Shown here: one piece after another, positions 6,828 through 16,024 of the stretch
How the letters are laid out: each line of letters opens with the position of its first letter
How positions within the stretch are numbered: the first letter of the stretch is position 1
Source: Mycobacterium branderi
Lineage (GTDB): Bacteria; Actinomycetota; Actinomycetes; Mycobacteriales; Mycobacteriaceae
Length of the DNA: 64,000 nt
Direction of reading: 5' to 3'
Assembly (NCBI RefSeq): GCF_010728725.1
Contig: NZ_AP022606.1
Coordinates: 682,001 to 746,000, forward strand
Position numbers and translations under genes: made by a program
Notes under the pieces: generated by a model
Databases searched by the model: none
Seen by the model: only the letters and a program-made list of their open reading frames with translations
What the model was told of the DNA's origin: nothing

Positions 6828-9194
6828 ATGCGAGTCGACGGGCGCGACGTCACCGTCTCCGGCAGCCTGCTGCAACCGCTGACCCGTCGCACCAACGACA
6901 TCTTGCGGCTCATCCTCGCGGCACTGTTCCTCGCGACCGTGGTCACCAGCTCGCTGATCACCCGCACCCAGTGGGTCGCGCTGGAGAAATCCGTCTCGCA
7001 GATCGTCGGGGTGCTCTCCCCCGCGCAATCCAACCTGGTCTATCTGATCTACGGCATCGCGATCCTGGCGCTGCCGTTCGTGATCCTGATCGGGCTGATC
7101 GTCGCCCGGCAATGGAAACTGCTCGGCGCCTACGCGGCCGCCGGCATCCTCGCCGTGCTCTGCCTGTCGATCAGCGGCAAGGGCATCGCCGCGCCGCGCT
7201 GGCACTTCGACCTCTCCGACCGGCTGTCCACGCTGCTGTCCCAGTTCCTCGACGACCCGCGCTGGATCGGGATGCTCGCCGCGGTGCTCACCGTGTCGGG
7301 TCCCTGGCTGCCCGCGCGTTGGCGGCGCTGGTGGTGGACGCTGCTGCTGGCGTTCGTGCCGATCCACCTCGTGGTCAGCGCGATCGTGCCGGCCCGCGCT
7401 TTGCTGGGGCTGGCGGTCGGGTGGTTCGTCGGCGCGCTGGTGGTCCTGGTGGTGGGGACGCCGGCGCTGGAGGTGCCGCTGGACGGCGCGGTCCGGGCGC
7501 TGGCCCGGCGCGGATTCGTCGTGTCCGCGTTGACGGTGATCCGGCCGGCCGGGCCTGGGCCGCTGGTCCTTTCGGCACAGTCGGACGATCCCGCGGTGAT
7601 CGAGTTGTACGGCCCGCACCAACGCAGCGGCGGCGCGCTGCGCCAGCTGTGGCGCAAGCTGCGGCTGCGCGGCACCGAGACCGCGCCCCTGCACGCCTCG
7701 ATGCACCGCGCCGTCGAGCATCGCGCGTTGATGGCGATCGCGATCGGCGACGCCGGCGTGGCCAACACCTCGACAGTTGCCGTCGCGTCGCTTGAGCGCG
7801 GCTGGACTCTGTACGCGCACAGGCCCGTTCGCGGTCGGTCAATCACCGAATGCGCGACGACGACGCCGGTCGCCTCTGTCTGGCAGTCGTTGCGGCGCTT
7901 GCACGATCAGCAGATCTCGCACGGCGACTTACGCAGCAAGGAAATCACGGTCGACGACGGCGCCGTGCTGTTCGGCGGTTACGGCAGCGCCGAATACGGC
8001 GCCACCGACGCCCAACTCCAATCCGACATCGCTCAGCTGCTGGTGACGACGTCGTCGCTCTACGACCCGCAGTCCGCGGTGGCTGCCGCGATCGACACGT
8101 TCGGCAAGGAAACCGTGCTGACCGCGTCGCGCCGTCTTACCAAAACGGCTGTGCCGAAACGGGTCCGGGACTCCGTAAGCGACGCAAAGGCTGTCATCTC
8201 CAATAGCCGCGCGGAGGTGATGCGCCAAACCGGCGCCGATCAGATCCAGGCCGAGACGATCACCCGGTTCACCCGCAGCCAGCTCATCCAGTTGGTGCTG
8301 CTCGTCGCGCTGGTCTATGTCGCCTACCCGTTCATCAGCACGGTGCCGACGTTCTTTTCCGAATTGCGCACGGCGAACTGGTGGTGGGCGCTGCTGGGGT
8401 TGGCGGTCTCGGCGCTGACGTATGTGGGCGCGGCCGCCGCGTTGTGGGCCTGCACCGACGGGTCGGTGAGCTTCGTCAAGCTGTCAATCATGCAGGTGGC
8501 CAACACCTTTGCCGCCACCACCACTCCGGCGGGGGTCGGCGGGCTGGCCCTGAGTACCCGGTTTCTCCAGAAGAGCGGCCTCAGCGCGATACGTGCGACG
8601 ACGGCGGTGGCGCTGCAGCAGTCGGTGCAGGTGATCGTGCACGTCGTGTTGCTGATCATCTTCAGTACCGCCGCCGGTGCGGGCACCGACCTGTCGCACT
8701 TCGTCCCGAGAGCCACCGTGTTGTATCTGATCGCGGGTGTGGCGCTGGGCATCGTCGGCACATTCTTGTTCGTGCCGACGCTGCGGCGCTGGCTGGCGAC
8801 GGCGGTGCGCCCGAAGCTTGCCGAAGTCTCCCGCGACCTCGTCGAGTTGGCCCGCGAACCGTGGCGACTGGGGCTGATCGTACTGGGTTGTGCCGGAACG
8901 ACTCTCGGTGCGGCGTTGGCGCTGTGGGCCAGCGTCGGGGCGTTCGGCGGTGACACGACGTTCGTCACCGTCACCGTGGTGACGATGGTCGGCGGCACCC
9001 TGGCCTCGGCGGCCCCCACGCCCGGCGGCGTCGGCGCCGTCGAAGCCGCGCTGATCGGTGGGCTGGCCGCGTTCGGTGTCCCCGCGGCTGTCGGCGTGCC
9101 GTCGGTGCTGCTGTACCGGGTATTGACGTGCTGGCTACCGGTTTTCATCGGCTGGCCGGTGATGCGTTGGCTCACCAACAACGAGATGATCTAA
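6828..9194 (+). CDS. Large flippase-like membrane protein with kinase-like middle domain (Rv0585c-like)
   Basis: 788 residues from ATG 6828; a TTG three codons earlier is possible. Order of parts: an N-terminal bundle of about six helices (residues 20 to 225), a soluble kinase-like region with HGDLRSKEI near residue 365 and FGGYGSAEYG in place of DFG, then a C-terminal eight-helix domain from about residue 485 resembling the lysylphosphatidylglycerol-synthase/AglD membrane domain (PAGVGGLALSTRF, APTPGGVGAVEAA). This is the layout I know from Rv0585c, which lies beside the GH92 gene in M. tuberculosis. Its role is unproven; transport or flipping of a lipid or glycolipid is the likely class. 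Divergent from the DMT gene. Confidence 0.8.
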   Translation: MRVDGRDVTVSGSLLQPLTRRTNDILRLILAALFLATVVTSSLITRTQWVALEKSVSQIVGVLSPAQSNLVYLIYGIAILALPFVILIGLIVARQWKLLGAYAAAGILAVLCLSISGKGIAAPRWHFDLSDRLSTLLSQFLDDPRWIGMLAAVLTVSGPWLPARWRRWWWTLLLAFVPIHLVVSAIVPARALLGLAVGWFVGALVVLVVGTPALEVPLDGAVRALARRGFVVSALTVIRPAGPGPLVLSAQSDDPAVIELYGPHQRSGGALRQLWRKLRLRGTETAPLHASMHRAVEHRALMAIAIGDAGVANTSTVAVASLERGWTLYAHRPVRGRSITECATTTPVASVWQSLRRLHDQQISHGDLRSKEITVDDGAVLFGGYGSAEYGATDAQLQSDIAQLLVTTSSLYDPQSAVAAAIDTFGKETVLTASRRLTKTAVPKRVRDSVSDAKAVISNSRAEVMRQTGADQIQAETITRFTRSQLIQLVLLVALVYVAYPFISTVPTFFSELRTANWWWALLGLAVSALTYVGAAAALWACTDGSVSFVKLSIMQVANTFAATTTPAGVGGLALSTRFLQKSGLSAIRATTAVALQQSVQVIVHVVLLIIFSTAAGAGTDLSHFVPRATVLYLIAGVALGIVGTFLFVPTLRRWLATAVRPKLAEVSRDLVELAREPWRLGLIVLGCAGTTLGAALALWASVGAFGGDTTFVTVTVVTMVGGTLASAAPTPGGVGAVEAALIGGLAAFGVPAAVGVPSVLLYRVLTCWLPVFIGWPVMRWLTNNEMI

Positions 9195-9198
9195 CGCC

Positions 9199-10137
9199 CT
9201 ACACCCGCTGCGCGGACACAAACACACTGCGCGGAGACGAGTCCTCGACGTCGGCGGGCGGGCGGCGGTAACTGGCCATCAATTCCTCGGCCGGGATCAC
9301 CGATGCCTCCCAGCCGTGGCCGCGCAGCCAGTCGCCGACGTCGGCGCGGTCCTCGAGGTACCACAGGTCCTGCACGTCGGGGATGTCGGGCTGCTCGCCG
9401 AGTCCGGCCGCGAGATCGCGGATGCGCTGCATCTGCGCACGCTGGCGGGCATGAACCTCGGGGTCGTTGAAATCGGGGCCATGCGCCTCCACGGCGATGC
9501 GGCTGCCGGGTGCACTCAGCGCGGTCACCCGCTCGAAGAGCAGGTCCTGAGCGGCCGCCGGCAAGAACGGCAGCAGCCCCTCGGCCGACCAGACGCTGGG
9601 CGCCGACGGGTCAAAACCCGCGTCCTGCAAGGCCTTCGGCCAATCCTGGCGCAGGTCGACGGCGACATTGACCAGCCGCGCCGTCGGCTCGACGCCGTGT
9701 TCTCGAAGCGTCGACGCCTTGAACTCCAGCACCTTGGGCTGGTCGAGTTCGTACACCGTCGTGCCGTCCGGCCACGCCAGACGCCACGTCCGCGAATCGA
9801 GCCCGGCCGCTAAGATCACCGCCTGGCGCGCCCCGGCCTTGGTGGCCGCGAGGAAGAACTCGTCGAAAAACGCTGTGCGGGAAGCCATATAGTTGCGCAT
9901 CGACTGAATCCGCAGCGGCAGGTCCGGCTCGGCCTCGACGATCTCGGGCGGCAGCTCGGGCCCTGCGAACCAATTCCACATGCCCTCGCCGGCCGCGTCG
10001 AGGAAGACCCGGGCGTACGGGTCCTGAATCAGCGGGTCCTCGCTCTCGGTCTCAGCGGCGCGGGCGGCCGCCACGCCCAGCGCCGTCGCGCCCACGCTCT
10101 CGGTGATGTCCCAGGTGTCGTTGTCGGTTCGTGCCAT
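9199..10137 (-). CDS. SAM-dependent methyltransferase, mycobacterial LCMT-like (TIGR00027) family
   Basis: 312 residues. The family, greatly expanded in mycobacteria, is recognised by the N-terminal region [19 protein letters not shown], the DPYARVF segment and the SAM-binding [15 protein letters not shown] motif near residue 110, followed by [12 protein letters not shown]. Substrates of this family are mostly unknown; the relatives are leucine-carboxyl/polyketide O-methyltransferases. It faces the RES/Xre pair across a 68-base gap and ends three bases from the upstream convergent gene. Confidence 0.88.
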   Translation of the reverse strand: MARTDNDTWDITESVGATALGVAAARAAETESEDPLIQDPYARVFLDAAGEGMWNWFAGPELPPEIVEAEPDLPLRIQSMRNYMASRTAFFDEFFLAATKAGARQAVILAAGLDSRTWRLAWPDGTTVYELDQPKVLEFKASTLREHGVEPTARLVNVAVDLRQDWPKALQDAGFDPSAPSVWSAEGLLPFLPAAAQDLLFERVTALSAPGSRIAVEAHGPDFNDPEVHARQRAQMQRIRDLAAGLGEQPDIPDVQDLWYLEDRADVGDWLRGHGWEASVIPAEELMASYRRPPADVEDSSPRSVFVSAQRV

Positions 10138-10171
10138 GGCCTCGACCGTACGCGAGCTTCCTGTGTGCGTG

Positions 10172-10206
10172 TTTCAATTGTTTCAATCGGTGGTAGTATT
10201 GGGGCA
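10172..10206 (+). promoter_or_regulatory. Leaderless promoter with tandem TTTCAAT repeats
   Basis: TAGTAT at 10194-10199 ends six bases before the ATG at 10206. Two TTTCAAT copies (10172-10178, 10181-10187), nine bases apart and part of a CAATTG palindrome, precede it in the -20 to -35 zone and may bind the antitoxin. Confidence 0.55.
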
Positions 10207-10721
10207 TGCCCACCGCCGTTGCCCCGCTTGTTCGCCAGGTCGCCGAGCGCGCCCGGAAGGATTCCGGCTTCGCCGAGGTGCTCGACGCCATCCTGGAGGC
10301 GCCGACCGCCCCCCAGGGGACGCTGGAGCGCGTCGCCGCGCGGAGCCTGAACGACGAGCGTCGCGGCGCTTTGGTGCGCGAGTTCGTCGAGGGCTCGCTG
10401 CCGACGCCCGCCGTGCAAGCCCGGCTGGGGGTGAAATCGCCGCAGGCGGTGCATCGACTGCGCAGCCGCGGCAGACTCATCGGGTCCGCTGTCGGCAACC
10501 AAACCTGGTTTCCGGCTTGGCAATTCGACGACGACCGGTTGCGGACGGATCTGCCGCAGATCCTGGAGTTGCTCGCGCGGTTCACGTCGGACCCCCTGGC
10601 CGCCGACCGGATCATGCGGCTGAAGCACGACGAGCTGGGCGGCTCGTCGATCGCCGAGGCGCTGCGCCGCCCGAAGACCGCCGAGACCGCGTGGCGGATG
10701 CTCGCCGCCGTCGGTGCCTGA
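10206..10721 (+). CDS. RES-associated Xre/MbcA-type antitoxin
   Basis: 171 residues. A helix-turn-helix-like middle part (AVQARLGVKSPQAVHRLRSR, about residues 70 to 90) is followed by a GNQTWFPAWQF segment and a C-terminal helical domain (DELGGSSIAEALRR) of the kind that binds RES toxins. The next gene encodes a RES-domain protein and starts eight bases before this one ends. Function as antitoxin and autoregulator is inferred from that pairing. The same GN..P..QF module recurs in the lone gene at 25489. Confidence 0.72.
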   Translation: MPTAVAPLVRQVAERARKDSGFAEVLDAILEAPTAPQGTLERVAARSLNDERRGALVREFVEGSLPTPAVQARLGVKSPQAVHRLRSRGRLIGSAVGNQTWFPAWQFDDDRLRTDLPQILELLARFTSDPLAADRIMRLKHDELGGSSIAEALRRPKTAETAWRMLAAVGA

Positions 10722-11340
10722 CCTTCCCGACGGTTACCGGGCGCCGTTGCCGGAGGCCCGGCCGGTCGGTCTGCGCCGTCGCCGCGTCGAGGCCGACACC
10801 GAACTGTGGCGCGTGGAAGCGGCCCCGCCCGCGGAGTGGACGTGGAACGGCTTCCCCACCCCGCGGTTTCGCTTCGACCCCAAATCCGGTGCGTTCCGAA
10901 CCCGTTATGCCGCAAGCACACTCGTCGGCGCCTTCCGGGAGCGCTACCGGCCCACCGGGCTGGTGATCCCTTCCGACCACGCCGGGCACTATCTGGTGCG
11001 GCTGGTCGCTGCCCGGCACCTGCGGGTGCTCGACCTGCGCACCGAGGCGAACCTCGACGTCCTGCACGTCGACGACCAGATCAACACCGGCCAGCATCCC
11101 GACGTGTGGGACACCTGTCACCGGCTGGCCGACGCCGTGCGGCAGTGGTGGACCGGGCCCGACGCCCTTGACGCCATCGTGTACCGGCCGCGCACCACCC
11201 CGGAGACGTCGATCAACTACGCATTCTTTGGCCTCGACGCCTTTACCGCCTCGTCATGGACATTGGCCGAGCGCACTGACGTTCTCACCGAACTTGTGCT
11301 GCGCCATGGGTTTACCGTCGGCTGGGATATCGGCGGCTAG
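10714..11340 (+). CDS. RES-domain toxin (putative NAD-degrading)
   Basis: 208 residues from a GTG start inside the antitoxin gene. The Arg of the family is in LWRVEA and the RES core follows in RFDPKSGAFRTRYAASTL with an acidic residue in AFRERYRP. RES toxins such as M. tuberculosis MbcT destroy NAD+. Where most relatives carry Tyr-x-Ser-Arg, this protein reads VYRPRTTPE, so the conserved serine may be missing or shifted to TPETS. Activity is therefore uncertain, while membership of the family is fairly sure. Confidence 0.78.
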   Translation: MPDLPDGYRAPLPEARPVGLRRRRVEADTELWRVEAAPPAEWTWNGFPTPRFRFDPKSGAFRTRYAASTLVGAFRERYRPTGLVIPSDHAGHYLVRLVAARHLRVLDLRTEANLDVLHVDDQINTGQHPDVWDTCHRLADAVRQWWTGPDALDAIVYRPRTTPETSINYAFFGLDAFTASSWTLAERTDVLTELVLRHGFTVGWDIGG

Positions 11341-11372
11341 CGCTGCGGCGCCGCACGCTTTACCGTGTTGCC

Positions 11373-11858
11373 ATGGCAGAACAGTCACTCGCGATCACCG
11401 AGTCACACCCCCCGCAGGCAGCACTCCGGATACTCAACCCCATCATGCGGTTGCTGCTGCGCACGCCGCTCCCGGGTCCGCTGCGTAAGCAACTGATGGT
11501 GGTCAGCTTCGCGGGACGAAAGACCGGGCGCAATTACTCAATCCCGTTGAGCGCGCACTGGATCGACAATGATCTGTATGCGCTGACCGGCGCGCCCTGG
11601 AAGCGGAACTTCCGTGGTGGCACGACCGCCCAGGTGCTGCACGACGGCAAGACGACGACCATGCGTGGGGAACTGATCGAAGGCAGCGCAGCCGTCGCGG
11701 GTCTCTACCATCGCAGCGCGGAGTCCTACGGTGCTAAGGAGGCCCAGCGCGCGATGGGATTGAAGTTCCGCGATCAGCGGGTACCGACCCTCGAGGATTT
11801 CGCCCAGGCGGTCGACCAGCTCCATTTGGCCGCTATCCGCTTGACGGCGACAACGTAA
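11373..11858 (+). CDS. Ddn-like deazaflavin-dependent oxidoreductase, copy 1
   Basis: 161 residues. The core GRKTGRNYSIPLSAHWIDND and the following PWKRNFRGGTTAQVLHDGK match the split beta-barrel F420H2-dependent nitroreductase/quinone reductase family of actinobacteria (Ddn-like). A predicted TACCGT -10 ends six bases before the ATG. The next gene is a close paralogue. A reaction with quinones or other redox-active small molecules is likely from the family; the physiological substrate is unknown. Confidence 0.85.
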   Translation: MAEQSLAITESHPPQAALRILNPIMRLLLRTPLPGPLRKQLMVVSFAGRKTGRNYSIPLSAHWIDNDLYALTGAPWKRNFRGGTTAQVLHDGKTTTMRGELIEGSAAVAGLYHRSAESYGAKEAQRAMGLKFRDQRVPTLEDFAQAVDQLHLAAIRLTATT

Positions 11859-11873
11859 AGCCACGGTATTGGC

Positions 11874-12353
11874 ATGGCCGAACAGTCACCCGCGATCACG
11901 GTTTCTCACCACCCGGCGGCAGTGCTCCGTGTCATCAACCCGGTCGTCCGGTTCTTGCTGCGTCTTCCGATCGGCAGAGCCCGCAAGCAGCTGATGTTGT
12001 TGAGCTTCACCGGACGAAAAACGGGACGGCAGTACTCAATTCCGTTGACAGCGCACCGCCTCGGCGACGAGCTGTACGCACTGACTGACTCGCGCTGGAA
12101 GTGGAACTTCCGCGGCGGTGCTCCTGCGCAGGTTCTCCACGACGGCAAGACCAGCAAGATGCGTGGCGAGCTCGTCGAAGACCCGGTGGTCATCGCAGAT
12201 CTCTACCGCCGCTGTGCGCAGTCCTCTCCGGGCAAAGACCCGCAGCGCACAATGGGATTGAAGTTCCGCGATGGCGAGATCCCGTCGGTCGAGGCCTTCA
12301 CCGAAGCGGTGGATCGGCTCAATCTGGCCGCTATCCGATTGACTCCGACTTAA
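11874..12353 (+). CDS. Ddn-like deazaflavin-dependent oxidoreductase, copy 2
   Basis: 159 residues, aligning with the preceding gene over its whole length (shared MAEQS start, GRKTGRQYSIPLTAHRLGDE, WKWNFRGGAPAQVLHDGKT, and the C-terminal LNLAAIRLT). The 15-base spacing and high similarity show a tandem duplication. Differences are spread evenly rather than clustered, so both copies have probably been kept under selection. Its stop overlaps the stop of the convergent Mut7-C gene. Confidence 0.85.
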   Translation: MAEQSPAITVSHHPAAVLRVINPVVRFLLRLPIGRARKQLMLLSFTGRKTGRQYSIPLTAHRLGDELYALTDSRWKWNFRGGAPAQVLHDGKTSKMRGELVEDPVVIADLYRRCAQSSPGKDPQRTMGLKFRDGEIPSVEAFTEAVDRLNLAAIRLTPT

Positions 12354-13096
12354 AGCTGCTCGCGAAGCCGCTCGACCAGCCGGAGCAATCCGGTGTGGTG
12401 CGAGCCGGGCCAGTAGATCCGTCCGCATTCGGTGCAGCGCCGAAAGTCGTTGTAGTAGCGGCGAGTCAGCGGCTCCAAGTGCTCGATCACCTCCTCCTTG
12501 GAAACCGTGGCCAGGGTGCCGTTGCATCGCAGGCATCGGGTCAGCGGGGCCACGCGTTGCGCCAAATCCAGTCGCCGGATCACTTCCAGCGTCTGCTCCT
12601 CGGCGTGCTCCGAGTACACGAACAGACCATGGGTGATCGCGCGTCGCTTCAGCAGACCGCGGTCACGGGTCAGCAGGATCCGCTGCTGGCTCAGGCTGAT
12701 GTCGGCCAGGGTCTGGTCGTCGGCGTCGTTCGACCACCACACGTCGAAGGCAAGGACGCGCAGCAGGCGCGCCAGCCTGCCGAGGTTGACGTCGATGACG
12801 AAGCGCGGATCACGCAGCGGCACCGGCCGCAGCCGGGCCGTCGACCCGACGTCGAGCGCCTCGAACATCGGGTAGGCGGCGATGCGGTCGCCCACCGCCG
12901 GGCGGTGCGCGAACCCGACCGGATCCCCGTTGACGAGGATCAGGTCGACCTCGGTGTGCGGGACGCCCATCGCCTCGAGGATGTCCTTGACCGTCTGGTG
13001 CGAGCGAAACGGGCGGCGCACGGTCACCCCGCGCGACTCGGGCCCCAGGAACTCGTTGAGCTCGGCGTATGCCCGGACGTCCACGTAGCCGGCCAT
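12350..13096 (-). CDS. Mut7-C RNase-domain protein with ubiquitin-like N-terminus
   Basis: 248 residues from ATG 13096; a longer upstream frame adds a poorly conserved-looking tail. Residues 1 to about 90 resemble the ubiquitin-like Mut7-C-associated domain (VDVRAYAELNEFL, VDLILVNGDPVGF). From about residue 95 the Mut7-C/PIN-like nuclease domain follows, with FVIDVNLGRLARLLR, ADDQTLADIS and LLTRDRGLLKR supplying the acidic residues. The C-terminus carries a four-cysteine zinc ribbon (CLRC and CTEC). Probably an RNA-cleaving enzyme in the cytoplasm; target unknown. Confidence 0.85.
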   Translation of the reverse strand: MAGYVDVRAYAELNEFLGPESRGVTVRRPFRSHQTVKDILEAMGVPHTEVDLILVNGDPVGFAHRPAVGDRIAAYPMFEALDVGSTARLRPVPLRDPRFVIDVNLGRLARLLRVLAFDVWWSNDADDQTLADISLSQQRILLTRDRGLLKRRAITHGLFVYSEHAEEQTLEVIRRLDLAQRVAPLTRCLRCNGTLATVSKEEVIEHLEPLTRRYYNDFRRCTECGRIYWPGSHHTGLLRLVERLREQL

Positions 13097-13211
13097 GCCC
13101 CCATGCTCTCCCCGCGGCATCGGCGGACACAAGAATAGGTGGACGTCGATGTGCCCGCCTCGCAGCGACAACCGCCGGTGCGACACTCATCGACGCGCGC
13201 GAATTGTTCAC

Positions 13212-13580
13212 CTACGCCACTGGTGACTCGCCAGGCACACCAGTGGTCCCGAAAAGGGCGGTTTCGGCCTGCCCGGCTACCAGCGACAACTTGGCTTTGT
13301 CGCGCAACGCCAGCACCCGCTTGTGGATCCGGTATTCGGTGCCACGCGGCATTGCGCCCGGGCCATAACGACCCCGACCGAGCCGGCGCACGCGGCCGTA
13401 TCCCATCTCCCAGCGCAAGGCATCCGAGATCGCCTTCGACGCGCGCCCGCGCACGGCAAAGCCGTGCCACCTGAGACTGTCCGCCAACTCGGTGATGGTT
13501 GCCGGCCCGTGCAGAGCCAGCTGCCAGGTCAGTACATAGCGGAGTTCGGTGCCCCGCAGCTGCAGTGGTTCATTCATCAT
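13212..13580 (-). CDS. Winged-helix-like hypothetical protein
   Basis: 122 residues from the double ATG at 13575-13580. The middle reads like a winged helix (ATITELADSLRWHGFAVRGR, then SKAISDALRWEMGYGRVRRL), with a basic wing. The C-terminal helix may contact a partner. I know similar unnamed proteins in mycobacteria but no function. It stands alone between the Mut7-C gene and galK, with about 115 and 200 bases of flanking sequence in which I see no further gene. Confidence 0.65.
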   Translation of the reverse strand: MMNEPLQLRGTELRYVLTWQLALHGPATITELADSLRWHGFAVRGRASKAISDALRWEMGYGRVRRLGRGRYGPGAMPRGTEYRIHKRVLALRDKAKLSLVAGQAETALFGTTGVPGESPVA

Positions 13581-13779
13581 CCGACCCTCGCACGTGGCAC
13601 CGACAGGTCGCCTCGTTGTCGCTGATAGCCGGGCCCCCCGAAATGGCCGAATCTGCGGAAACAGGTGTGGCTCACTAGCTTTGAGTGCCTGGAGTGACGA
13701 ATGCGTCGGCGGCTCAGCCCGCAAAACCCCCCTTGTCGCTACGAGGCGGGCACATCGTGCATCCCTTGTCGCCGGTGAC

Positions 13780-14865
13780 TCATGTGACACGTGGGACGCC
13801 GGCGCCCTGGGCGGCATACGTCCGGGTAATCACCGGCTGCTCATAGCCCGCTTCGTGCACCGCCCCTCGAACCGCCGAAGCGACGGCGTCCACCCGCTCA
13901 GTCGGAACCAATGCGATCACACAGCCCCCGAACCCGCCGCCCGTCATACGCGCACCAAACGCGCCCGCTCTCAGCGCCGCGTCGGCGATCACATCGATGT
14001 GCTCGGTGGTGATTTCGAAGTCGTCGCGCATCGAGGCGTGCGACGCTGTGAAGATGCGGCCCGCCGACACGAAATCCGAGTCATCCAGCGCCGCAACAAA
14101 ATCCAACACCCGCTGGTTCTCCGTCAGCACGTGCCGGGCACGACGGGCATCAGCGGGATCGCCCACCGCCCGCAGCGCAGACACGTCATAAACCTCCCGC
14201 AGCGACGGCACCCCCACCGCGGCGGCCGCCCGTTCGCACGACGCCCGACGGGCCGCGTACTCGCCGCCCGCGTGCGTGTGCCGCGCCCGCGAGTCGATCA
14301 ACAGCAGCGCAACCCCCGCCGCCTCGGGGTCGAACGGCACCGGCCGCACGGTCAGCTCCCGAAAGTCGATCAGCAACGCCGTCGACGGCTCCCCGAACAG
14401 CGCCGCCAACTGGTCGAGCAAACCCGTTGGTGCGCCGACGTATTCGTTCTCCGCACGCTGCGCCAGCCGGGCCTGCTCCAGCCGGTCGATATGCACACCA
14501 CACGCCAACGCCCCCACCACCGCACACTCCAGCGCGGCCGACGACGACAACCCCGACCCGATCTCGACGTCACTGGTGACCGACATGGCACCGCCCGGCA
14601 CGCGGTAACCCGCGCTACCTAACGCCCACACCACCCCCGCCACATAGCCGGCCCAACCGCTGACGTCACCCGGAACCGTGTCAAGCGGAATCCGCACCAC
14701 GCCGTCCATGCGGTCGCTGCGCACGGTAATCACATCTGCATCCGACGGCTCGAACGTCACCGTGGTGCGCTGCGGCAGCGCGATCGGCAGCGCGAAACCC
14801 AGGTTGTAGTCGGTGTGTTCACCGATCAGGTTGATCCGCCCCGGCGCGGCGTATCGGATCGTCAC
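13780..14865 (-). CDS. galK: Galactokinase
   Basis: 361 residues. GHMP-kinase features in order: the galactokinase signature [19 protein letters not shown] near residue 9, the ATP-binding loop [11 protein letters not shown] near 104 and the C-terminal [12 protein letters not shown] near 320. Phosphorylates galactose to galactose-1-phosphate, the substrate of the upstream galT product. The GTG start overlaps the galT stop (GTGA), so the two are one Leloir operon. M. tuberculosis has the same pair at Rv0618-Rv0620, with galT split there. Confidence 0.95.
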   Translation of the reverse strand: MTIRYAAPGRINLIGEHTDYNLGFALPIALPQRTTVTFEPSDADVITVRSDRMDGVVRIPLDTVPGDVSGWAGYVAGVVWALGSAGYRVPGGAMSVTSDVEIGSGLSSSAALECAVVGALACGVHIDRLEQARLAQRAENEYVGAPTGLLDQLAALFGEPSTALLIDFRELTVRPVPFDPEAAGVALLLIDSRARHTHAGGEYAARRASCERAAAAVGVPSLREVYDVSALRAVGDPADARRARHVLTENQRVLDFVAALDDSDFVSAGRIFTASHASMRDDFEITTEHIDVIADAALRAGAFGARMTGGGFGGCVIALVPTERVDAVASAVRGAVHEAGYEQPVITRTYAAQGAGVPRVT

Positions 14866-15983
14866 CCGAGTTCTCGCAGCCGCTCGGCCACGGCTTCCGG
14901 CATCACGTCGCTGATGAATGCGTCCATCGCCGACTCGGAGGCGGCCAAGTACTTCAAAGCCGTAGCGCTGCGCCGGATCGACATCAGCTCGACGTGGAAG
15001 TAGCCCTCCCGTTGCGCGTCGGTGTCGGCGTACTGGTGCAGTGCCGACATATAGGGCAGCGGAGCGGAATACATCCGGTCGAAGCGCCGCAGCAGGTCGA
15101 GATAGATCTGCGCGAAGTCGTCCAGTTCACCGTCGGAGAGGTCAACGAGGTTGTGCACGAACCGGTTCGGATAGACGTGCACCTCCACTGGCCAGCGCGC
15201 CGCGAACGGCACGAACGCCGTGAACGACGAGGTCCGCGCGACGACACGACTTCCGTCGGTTACCTCGCGTGCCAGCAGGTCTTCAAACAGGTTGCGGCCA
15301 AACCGGTTTCGATGCTCACGCGCTTGCTCCAGCATCACGGCAGTGCGCGGCGTCAGATACGGGTAGCCGTAAATCTGACCATGCGGATGGCTCAGCGTCA
15401 CCCCGATCTCCTCGCCGCGGTTCTCGAAGCAGAACACCTCCTCGACGCCGGCCAGACCCATCAGGTCGGCCGTGCGATGCCGCCACGCATCGACGACAAG
15501 GCGGGCGTGCGACGCCTCCAAGTCGGCAAACGAGCCGGTGTGATCCGACGAAAAGCAGATCACCTCGCAGCGGCCATAACCAGGCACCGGCACAAACCCG
15601 TCCGGCACGGCCAGCGTCGAACCGGTTCCGCACAGGCTCGGGAACCGGTTCTCGAAAACCACGACGTCGTAATCGGGAACGGGCACCTCGCTGGTCAACC
15701 CCGTCGGGCCCGGGCACAACGGACACTGGTCAGCGGGCGGCTTGTAAGTGCGGTCCTGGCGAAGCGCCGCAATGATCACCCACTGCCCGGTCGTCCGGTC
15801 GAACCGCAACTGCGACTGGGCAGGGTCACGCTCCGGCAGCGGCCGGCGGTCTACAACCGGCGCCGGAGTGTGACCGGGCAACGAGAAGAACAGCAGGTCG
15901 CGGCCGTCGGCCAGCTTCGCCCGGGTCGGCGCCGTCACGATGTCGAAGACTAATCGACCGGCGCGTTTGGGCCACGGCGCCAC
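14862..15983 (-). CDS. galT: Galactose-1-phosphate uridylyltransferase
   Basis: 373 residues from GTG 15981-15983; a longer frame upstream lacks plausible sequence. HIT-superfamily enzyme exchanging UDP between glucose-1-phosphate and galactose-1-phosphate. The catalytic motif is [16 protein letters not shown] stretch near residue 190, and zinc-type ligands appear as CPLCPG near 80. First gene of the galTK operon. It faces the FUSC gene across 41 bases. Confidence 0.93.
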   Translation of the reverse strand: MAPWPKRAGRLVFDIVTAPTRAKLADGRDLLFFSLPGHTPAPVVDRRPLPERDPAQSQLRFDRTTGQWVIIAALRQDRTYKPPADQCPLCPGPTGLTSEVPVPDYDVVVFENRFPSLCGTGSTLAVPDGFVPVPGYGRCEVICFSSDHTGSFADLEASHARLVVDAWRHRTADLMGLAGVEEVFCFENRGEEIGVTLSHPHGQIYGYPYLTPRTAVMLEQAREHRNRFGRNLFEDLLAREVTDGSRVVARTSSFTAFVPFAARWPVEVHVYPNRFVHNLVDLSDGELDDFAQIYLDLLRRFDRMYSAPLPYMSALHQYADTDAQREGYFHVELMSIRRSATALKYLAASESAMDAFISDVMPEAVAERLRELG

Positions 15984-16024
15984 AGTGCAGTAACCATGAG
16001 GAAGGCAGAAGGAGGCGGTCAGGA

